A stretch of DNA of 19,615 nucleotides from JBFMDH01 sp044868105 (GTDB lineage: Bacteria; Acidobacteriota; Blastocatellia; UBA7656), in the NCBI GenBank assembly GCA_044868105.1, contig JBIOWC010000279.1, positions 1-19,615 on the forward strand, given 5' to 3'. The translations under genes and the position numbers were made by a program. Positions 14,373 to 19,615 of the stretch are shown here, one piece after another (positions within the stretch are counted from its first letter, which is position 1; each line of letters begins with the position of its first letter). A model generated the notes under the pieces. The model searched no databases. It was not told the origin of the DNA and saw only the letters and a program-made list of their open reading frames with translations.

Positions 14373-16601
14373 CTATTTACTCTTTGCGCGGATTACATCC
14401 TGAATGCCAGGGTCAGTTACCGATATGGCGCATCGGAAACCAATGGCTGTAGAATGCGTCTCCTTCTCATTCTGATAGGGCACTTCATTCGGATTTTTGG
14501 CAATTCTACAGGTTGTTCGCGCCAAATTGATCTCATCGGCAACGCTCCCGCCACGGGTTATTTTTTTCGACTCATCAAAGCTTTCAGATGTATTATTCTT
14601 GGCATAAGGTTTAAAGCTATCCTCAACCCATTCGGCAGCATTTCCAGCCAGATTATAAACCCCATAAGCGCTTATCCCATTCGCAAAACTGTCAATTGGC
14701 GTTAAGGCTCGGGTATTAAATTTTCCCCGATTCGTGTCACTGACATCCCCCCAAGGAAATATTCGTTTGGTCTTGGTTTGGGGGTCCCAGGATGCGGCTT
14801 TTTCCCATTCCTCTTCGGTGGGCAGGCGAAGGCCGCGCCATTCAGCATATTTTTTCGCATCTAACCAGGAAACCCCGACGACCGGGAAAGTCGGATTTTT
14901 TTCAAATAAATCCTTATAGAACTGGAAGGGTGTGGGAGGCGCATAGCCGGTGCTGTCACAAAATTCTTTATACTTTTGATTACTCACTTCATATTTATCG
15001 ATATAAAAATCGGGCAAGGTTACTTTGTGCGCCGGTCTTTCATCCGGTTCACCGCTATCGCTGCCCATGGTGAATTCACCGGCGCAAACTAGTACCATCA
15101 AGTGCCCTTTGTAAGTAATCTCCTTCTGAAACGTACACTCGCCTTTACTCATCGACACCGGCACAATCTTCTCTTCCCCGTCTCGGCCTTCTGTCGACAC
15201 CGTAAAATCGGTATAGCCGCTACAGCGCACCAGGATTTTATGAACCCCCGGAACCAGATAACCGATGCGAAAGTTACCTCCTTCAACGGGGATGCCGCGC
15301 CGAATCTCGTTGCGCGCGTCAACGATATAGACATCGCTTCCGGCGGGCGCGCCGGTAATAATAAAGGTCAGTCCGGGGTTTTTATTTAATAGAAATAGAA
15401 TCACCGCAATCACGATAACGGCAGCTAATCCGCCGGCGCTTAACAGCAACCAGAAAGGGATGCCTTTTTTGTTATCGGTAGTCGAAGCCGGCGGAGCAAC
15501 CGGCGGCGGCGGTTGCATCTGCCAGTTTGGCGGCGGTTGTCCAACCGGGGGCGGCGGCACGTTCGGTTGCTGATAATAGCCCTGGTTCGGCGCATTGCCA
15601 TAATTTTGCTGAGGATATTGTTGCGCCGGATATTGCGGATATTGCGGCGCATTGGGAGACATCGGTTGATTCGGTTTAGCGCCACCACCATGAATGTGAA
15701 TATGTTCGGTCGCGTCATCATCCGGTTTATCGGCATGGTGACGCGCATCGCTTGCGTGCAACCATCCGGCTAGATCGCGTTTCGCTTCGCTACTGTTTTT
15801 ATATCTGTGGTTCACGTCTTTTGCCATCATTCGCTCAACCACATTGGCGAGCGGGTTAGGAATATTCGGGTTTAACTCATTTAAGTGCCGCACACCGCGC
15901 GCGAGTCCGGTGTGCCAGTTTAACCAACGCTTTAATTCATCGCCAGCCTTCGCATTATAGATGTCCGGAAAGGCTCTGCGAAAGTCTTCCTCGCCGAGCA
16001 GCATTTCATAAGCCAGATAGCCGACGGCATAAAGGTCAAGCTGTTCAGGATTGCCACCTCGACCAAGCCCCGCATCAATCAATTCCGGCGCCGCATATTT
16101 CGGATTGAAGACGCCTTTGCTATCGCCCCGCCCAAAGACGCGCTCGGTTATACTAATATCGCTCACCATTGCCGTGCCTTCACTGCTTAAAAGCACATTA
16201 TTCGGTTTCAAATTGTTATGAATGAAGCCGCGTGTATGAATGGCTTCAAGCCCGGAAAGTATTTGCATCACCAGATAGGCGGTTTGTGACGGCGCCAACC
16301 TGCCGCTTTGCAGGACGCCGGCGAGCGCGCCGCCATCAATATAATCCATCACTAGATAAAGCCGGTTATTGAATACCAGCCCATCGCGCACCGCCACGAC
16401 ATTCGCATGCGCAGGGATCTGCATCAGGTTTGCCGTTTCCTGTGTAAACCGCGCCTTCACACTTTCATTGCTCGCAAGGTCAGTGTGGATTTCTTTAATG
16501 GCCACATATTTTTGAAAATCGGGATGCAAAGCCCGATAGACATTGCCCAATCTGCCACGACCAATTTGATCTATCACATCATATCTATCAATTTTGAGCA
16601 T
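14373..16601 (-). CDS. Membrane Ser/Thr (pseudo)kinase with PEGA-like and SUMF1/FGE-sulfatase domains
   Basis: 742 residues. Kinase fold at about 1-281: glycine loop IGRGRLGNV (13-21), VAIKE with K36, FTQETANL helix Glu, and APE at 171-173. However, the catalytic loop reads H128-N129-N130-L-K-P-N-N (canonical HRDLKPxN), replacing the catalytic-base Asp with Asn, and DFG reads D148-I-S. A HIHIH segment (300-304) and a Pro/Gln/Tyr-rich linker precede one membrane span at about 382-405. The periplasmic side has a PEGA-like strand region (408-482, with VPGVHKILVRCSGY) and a SUMF1-type domain (about 500-728: GEFTMGSDSGEPDERPAHKV, EVSNQKYKEFC, RLPTEEEWEKAA, NAAEWVED, RGGSV, GFRC). The FGE active-site cysteines after RGGS are absent. 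Architecture resembles T6SS PpkA-type regulators, but catalysis is doubtful. A promoter lies upstream at 16655-16683. Confidence 0.9.
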   Translation of the reverse strand: MLKIDRYDVIDQIGRGRLGNVYRALHPDFQKYVAIKEIHTDLASNESVKARFTQETANLMQIPAHANVVAVRDGLVFNNRLYLVMDYIDGGALAGVLQSGRLAPSQTAYLVMQILSGLEAIHTRGFIHNNLKPNNVLLSSEGTAMVSDISITERVFGRGDSKGVFNPKYAAPELIDAGLGRGGNPEQLDLYAVGYLAYEMLLGEEDFRRAFPDIYNAKAGDELKRWLNWHTGLARGVRHLNELNPNIPNPLANVVERMMAKDVNHRYKNSSEAKRDLAGWLHASDARHHADKPDDDATEHIHIHGGGAKPNQPMSPNAPQYPQYPAQQYPQQNYGNAPNQGYYQQPNVPPPPVGQPPPNWQMQPPPPVAPPASTTDNKKGIPFWLLLSAGGLAAVIVIAVILFLLNKNPGLTFIITGAPAGSDVYIVDARNEIRRGIPVEGGNFRIGYLVPGVHKILVRCSGYTDFTVSTEGRDGEEKIVPVSMSKGECTFQKEITYKGHLMVLVCAGEFTMGSDSGEPDERPAHKVTLPDFYIDKYEVSNQKYKEFCDSTGYAPPTPFQFYKDLFEKNPTFPVVGVSWLDAKKYAEWRGLRLPTEEEWEKAASWDPQTKTKRIFPWGDVSDTNRGKFNTRALTPIDSFANGISAYGVYNLAGNAAEWVEDSFKPYAKNNTSESFDESKKITRGGSVADEINLARTTCRIAKNPNEVPYQNEKETHSTAIGFRCAISVTDPGIQDVIRAKSK

Positions 16602-16654
16602 AAAAATTCGCGCAATTAAAAATTTGGACGACTACCTGTTTTCGTGTAGGAGCA

Positions 16655-16683
16655 ATCATTCGTCCTGCAAAAAATTATGTCAA
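16655..16683 (-). promoter_or_regulatory. Predicted sigma70-type promoter for the kinase-like gene and downstream block
   Basis: On the minus strand TTGACA (16678-16683) is followed after exactly 17 bases by AATGAT (16655-16660), a 4/6 match to the -10 consensus. A start near 16648 would give a leader of about 47 bases to the ATG at 16601. It is the best promoter match I found in the window and sits in the divergent gap, so it probably drives the kinase-like gene and at least the first DUF4384 genes. Confidence 0.55.
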
Positions 16684-16834
16684 GGTTGGGTTGAAGGAGA
16701 GTTCGGTATTCGGGTTTATGCGGACGCTGAGGCAAATAAAAATCAGGCCCGGGGTGTGCCAAAAACTTTGCTTTATGATAAAACCTCAGCCAATGAAAGG
16801 ATGCGAAAATAACCGTGCGAAAGAGTGAATATCA

Positions 16835-18385
16835 ATGAAAATCTGCAATCAAAACGAGAAAAGAAAAATCACCCGCCGCCAGGTCTTGCGCACCGCAAGC
16901 GGTGTGCTGGGCGCGGTCGCTTTGAACCATGCGCCTTTTGCACCGGTTGAGAATGCGTTTACGGAATCGCAATCGGCAATCGCCTCAACCTTAAAAGACA
17001 CATCGCAAAGTGTCGCAGCGGCCTGGGCAGCGGCGATAAATAAAATTCGTTATGAAGACCTGGCGCCCGAAATTGTTAAACGCATCAAGCTTTGTTTGCT
17101 CGATAACCTCGCCGTCCTGGCGCACACCTCAAAGCTCGCGGATAGCCGCACCTATCTGGCAAGAGGGCTAGCCGTTGGCGGCGCGCGTGAAGCCCTGGTC
17201 TGGGGATTTAATGTTAAATTGCCGCTTGAGACGGCCACCGCCTGCAATGCGTTTTTAATTCACGGCAATGAAATTGACGACAGTGACTTTCGCAGCAACT
17301 ATCGCCCATCGTGCGTCTCTGTCGCGCCCGCGCTCACGGTTGCGGATTACACACAGGCAACGGGTCGCGATTTGATTTTAGCGACAGCGATTGCCTATAC
17401 CGTCAACGGATTGCTCGCCGCGAAATTAGACCGTTTGCAAGGCCTGGGATTTATGCCTTCATCGGTGGTCGGCCCCGGCGGCGCTGCTGTTGCGACCGCC
17501 AAGTTGATGAAGTTCGATCTGGCAAAGACCGAAGCCGCCTTAAGTTTAGGCATCGCCAGCGGCGGCGGACTTTTTCAATATTATTTCGACCAGACCGAAG
17601 AGAAAAAATTGCACGTCGCCCGCGCCGCGCGCACCGGCATTGAATGCGCGTTGATTGCCGCACGAGGTTGGGCAGGGCCAACTCATGCAATCGAAGGCGC
17701 AGCAGGGATGATGCAGAGCTACCTGCGCGGCACCGGTCGCACGGTTGATTACGAAGCGATGAAAGGTGAGCTTGCTAAATTTGACGGAGCCATGTTCGTT
17801 TATCCAAAATTCACCTCCTGTTCGGCGTCGATTACCCCTTTTATTGATGCGCTCGAACCCATTTATAAACGCGAGCAGATTAAGCCCGCGGAGGTCGAGC
17901 GATTTATTGTGGTCAATGATTGGCCATCTGATAGCCCCTTCGTGCAGAAGATTCTGAATTTCGAGCCGCCACCGACCATCGTCGGCGCACAGTTGAATAT
18001 GAATTTTTCGCTTTCATTATTTATCCATCGAGGCTCCGCTTCGGTTTACGATTTCGTCGAAGCGAGTTTAACGGATAGAGCCGTTTTGGATTTGGCAGCG
18101 CACGCCGGTCACGAATATGCCCCGCCCGGAAAAGCTTGGGAAGTCCGTTTAATTTTGCGCGATGGCCGGGTGATTCGCGCCCCCTTTCAGCGCAGTCACG
18201 GTGAAACTTATGAGCCGGAAATGCTCGAGCGCCGGTTGGAAAAATTCGCAACCCTCACACGCGATAGGCTCAGCGACGCAACCCGCAAACAGGTAAGTGA
18301 TTTGGTCGAAGGCGTAGACCGGGTAAAGGATGTCGCCAGGTGGACCCGACAGATTCATAAATTGTTCACTGCGACCAAATTATGA
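16835..18385 (+). CDS. MmgE/PrpD-family protein with Tat-like leader
   Basis: 516 residues. The N-terminus holds a twin-arginine motif T13-R14-R15-Q-V-L followed by a moderately hydrophobic stretch (SGVLGAVAL), a Tat-like export signal. From about 60 it follows the MmgE/PrpD fold: RIKLCLLDNLAVLA, NAFLIHGNEIDDSD (143-151), PALTVAD, ATAIAYTVN, GPGGAAVATAKLM, LSLGIASGGG, and KLHVARAARTGIECALIAARG. The family includes 2-methylcitrate dehydratase and cis-aconitate decarboxylase. Two usually conserved His positions differ: the HPS element reads R157-P-S and the GFHP/GWH element reads G-F-M207-P. Substrate cannot be predicted. It is divergent from the T6SS block and followed by a separate gene, so it is probably unrelated. 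Only a weak GAAAGAG precedes the ATG. Confidence 0.82.
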   Translation: MKICNQNEKRKITRRQVLRTASGVLGAVALNHAPFAPVENAFTESQSAIASTLKDTSQSVAAAWAAAINKIRYEDLAPEIVKRIKLCLLDNLAVLAHTSKLADSRTYLARGLAVGGAREALVWGFNVKLPLETATACNAFLIHGNEIDDSDFRSNYRPSCVSVAPALTVADYTQATGRDLILATAIAYTVNGLLAAKLDRLQGLGFMPSSVVGPGGAAVATAKLMKFDLAKTEAALSLGIASGGGLFQYYFDQTEEKKLHVARAARTGIECALIAARGWAGPTHAIEGAAGMMQSYLRGTGRTVDYEAMKGELAKFDGAMFVYPKFTSCSASITPFIDALEPIYKREQIKPAEVERFIVVNDWPSDSPFVQKILNFEPPPTIVGAQLNMNFSLSLFIHRGSASVYDFVEASLTDRAVLDLAAHAGHEYAPPGKAWEVRLILRDGRVIRAPFQRSHGETYEPEMLERRLEKFATLTRDRLSDATRKQVSDLVEGVDRVKDVARWTRQIHKLFTATKL

Positions 18386-18594
18386 ATCGCCTGGCAACCC
18401 GAACCTATCACTTTTTGACTCTAACAAAGACGGCATAAAAATTGCCGATTAATGTAAGGAATCTCTTTTTTATAAGTTTTTGTGTATTTCTTTAGTGCAA
18501 AAGTAGACAAAATCGAATTGATTTAGAACGCTGCCTCAGAAGCGCTGTATTTCTTTCGATATTTCTGTGTCTGAACCGGAGGAATTTGAGAACT

Positions 18595-19615
18595 ATGCAA
18601 GCAAAAAAAGCTTTGACCAAAACCCGTGATAAAAATCGTGCCCCCGAAGAAATCCTGCTGACCAATCCCATTAAAAGTAATGATGATGAGAATGCTGATC
18701 TCAAGCTCTTATTACAAGGCTTGCTGGCAATCAAGCGTGGCAATTTTTCAGTCCGCTTGCCGGATACGTGGACAGGTATCAATGGCAAAATTGCTGATAC
18801 CTTTAACGAAGTCGTAGAGATGAACCACTTGATGGCGACGGAGCTAGAGCGCGTCGGCCGGGTCGTTGGTAAAGAAGGAAAAATTACCCAACGCGCTCGG
18901 TTTAAATTAGTGGGCGGCTCCTGGACAGGGATGCTCGATTCAATCAATGGCATGATTGATGACCTGGTTCGTCCGACCAGCGAAATGACCCGCGTTATTG
19001 GGGCAGTCGCCAAAGGCGATTTGTCGCAAAGCATGACGGTTGAATTCGATGGCCGAATCTTGCAAGGTGAATTTTTGCGAACCAGTAAAATCGTCAACTC
19101 GATGGTTGAACAGCTCGGTTCATTTTCAGCAGAGGTGACGCGCGTGGCGCGCGAAGTCGGTACTGAAGGCAAACTCGGCGGGCAAGCCCAAGTCAAAGGC
19201 TTATCAGGAACCTGGAAAGATTTGACCGATAGCGTCAACTCGATGGCAAATAACCTGACGGCACAGGTGCGTAATATTGCAGACGTGACGCTCGCCGTGG
19301 CAAACGGCGACCTCTCGAAGAAAATCACCGTGGACGTGCGCGGCGAAATCCTCCAACTCAAAGACACCATCAACACGCTGGTTGATCAGCTTCGTTCGTT
19401 CTCGTCCGAAGTGACACGCGTCGCCCGCGAAGTCGGTACCGACGGCAAACTCGGCGGGCAGGCGGTCGTCCCCGGTGTCGCAGGCGTTTGGAAAGACTTA
19501 ACCGACAATGTCAATTTCATGGCGTCGAACCTCACCTCTCAAGTCCGCAACATCGCACAGGTCGCCACCGCCATCGCCAGCGGCGACCTTTCGAAGAAAA
19601 TCACGGTGGACGTGA
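18595..19615 (+). CDS. Tandem-HAMP sensor protein (probable hybrid histidine kinase), 3' end outside window
   Basis: Open from the ATG at 18595 to the window edge, 340 residues plus one base. GGAGGA lies 11 bases upstream. There is no N-terminal signal or membrane span; residues 1-35 are hydrophilic. The rest consists of repeated HAMP units with a period of about 92-97 residues: (A/N/S)GDLS at 141, 238 and 330, and VTRVAREVGT(E/D)GKLGGQA at 181 and 273, with a diverged LERVGRVVGKEGK at 84. QVRNIA occurs at 224 and 316. Such poly-HAMP arrays are typical of soluble group III hybrid histidine kinases (Nik1-like), which usually continue with GAF, HisKA, HATPase and receiver domains; those would lie beyond the window. 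A long frame on the opposite strand here is a shadow. Link to the T6SS locus is not evident. Confidence 0.88.
   Translation, partial: MQAKKALTKTRDKNRAPEEILLTNPIKSNDDENADLKLLLQGLLAIKRGNFSVRLPDTWTGINGKIADTFNEVVEMNHLMATELERVGRVVGKEGKITQRARFKLVGGSWTGMLDSINGMIDDLVRPTSEMTRVIGAVAKGDLSQSMTVEFDGRILQGEFLRTSKIVNSMVEQLGSFSAEVTRVAREVGTEGKLGGQAQVKGLSGTWKDLTDSVNSMANNLTAQVRNIADVTLAVANGDLSKKITVDVRGEILQLKDTINTLVDQLRSFSSEVTRVAREVGTDGKLGGQAVVPGVAGVWKDLTDNVNFMASNLTSQVRNIAQVATAIASGDLSKKITVDV
18850..19615 (+). repeat. Array of HAMP-coding repeats, about 276-291 bases per unit
   Basis: At least two full units and one diverged unit are visible in DNA as well as protein. For example, near-identical GTCGCCCGCGAAGTCGGTAC-type segments occur around 19145-19165 and 19420-19440, and GGCGACCT-TCGAAGAAAATCAC segments around 19307 and 19583. 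The last unit continues past the edge. Recombination between units could vary the array length. Confidence 0.75.

Noticed and set aside
16765..16782. TATGAT box as promoter for the MmgE/PrpD gene
   Set aside because: The -10-like hexamer is good but the sequence 17 bases upstream is G-rich and unlike a -35 box.
16594..16812. 72-codon plus-strand frame in the divergent gap
   Set aside because: It overlaps the start of the kinase-like gene and its promoter, and has no Shine-Dalgarno or recognisable features.
18415..18443. Possible promoter (TTGACT and TAAAAA) before the HAMP gene
   Set aside because: Spacing is 15 bases to the best -10-like hexamer and that hexamer is poor; not strong enough to list.
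18492..19376. Long open frame of 294 codons on the minus strand
   Set aside because: It lies opposite the HAMP-repeat gene, which has a good Shine-Dalgarno, clear domain repeats and stays open to the edge. The minus-strand product is Ser/Thr/Leu-rich with no recognisable motif, as expected for a shadow of repeated coding sequence.
1..19615. CRISPR array, tRNA, rRNA, insertion sequence or prophage signals
   Set aside because: I saw no regularly spaced short repeats, tRNA-like cloverleaf, rRNA segments, transposase motifs or terminal inverted repeats.

Overview
The window carries a type VI secretion (T6SS) locus on the minus strand (positions 1-16601), then two plus-strand genes not obviously linked to it. 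Organism: a moderate G+C Gram-negative bacterium. The mix of T6SS genes, a Ser/Thr-kinase-like protein, DUF4384 proteins and a multi-HAMP sensor would fit an acidobacterium. That assignment is inference from gene content; no rRNA or other marker is present.

Layout in transcription order (right to left). A TTGACA-N17-AATGAT promoter at 16655-16683 precedes a kinase-like / PEGA-like / SUMF1 membrane protein (14373-16601). Three exported DUF4384 proteins follow (13495-14277, 12703-13473, 11824-12615), with a terminator-like hairpin between the second and third. Next are an exported trypsin-like protease with a C-terminal carboxypeptidase-regulatory-like domain (10383-11822) and three consecutive FHA-TM-MltD-like proteins (8947-10323, 7578-8945, 6369-7559). 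Then come the structural genes tssK, tagJ/impE, tssA, a 354-base gene-free region, tssB, tssC, and hcp, which runs off the left edge. tssE/F/G/H/J/L/M and vgrG are not in the window; they may lie beyond the left edge.

How it may work together. Known T6SS post-translational control uses a membrane Ser/Thr kinase (PpkA) and an FHA protein. Membrane-complex assembly can also need a lytic transglycosylase to open peptidoglycan. Here both ideas seem merged: FHA domains predicted to be cytoplasmic are fused through one membrane span to periplasmic MltD-type domains. The three paralogues have decayed in complementary ways. Copy 2 keeps the transglycosylase motifs but has lost FHA phospho-binding residues. 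Copy 1 has an intact FHA and a partly eroded enzyme. Copy 3 has a near-intact FHA and has lost the catalytic Glu. The kinase-like protein reads HNN where kinases have HRD and DIS where they have DFG, and its SUMF1 domain lacks the formylglycine-generating cysteines. It looks like a sensor or scaffold more than a classical kinase. The block from 6369 to 16601 is the best candidate for an undescribed T6SS control and cell-wall-remodelling module.

Right of the divergent intergenic region are a MmgE/PrpD-family protein with a Tat-like leader and two atypical family positions (16835-18385), and the 5' part of a soluble tandem-HAMP sensor protein that runs off the right edge (18595-19615).
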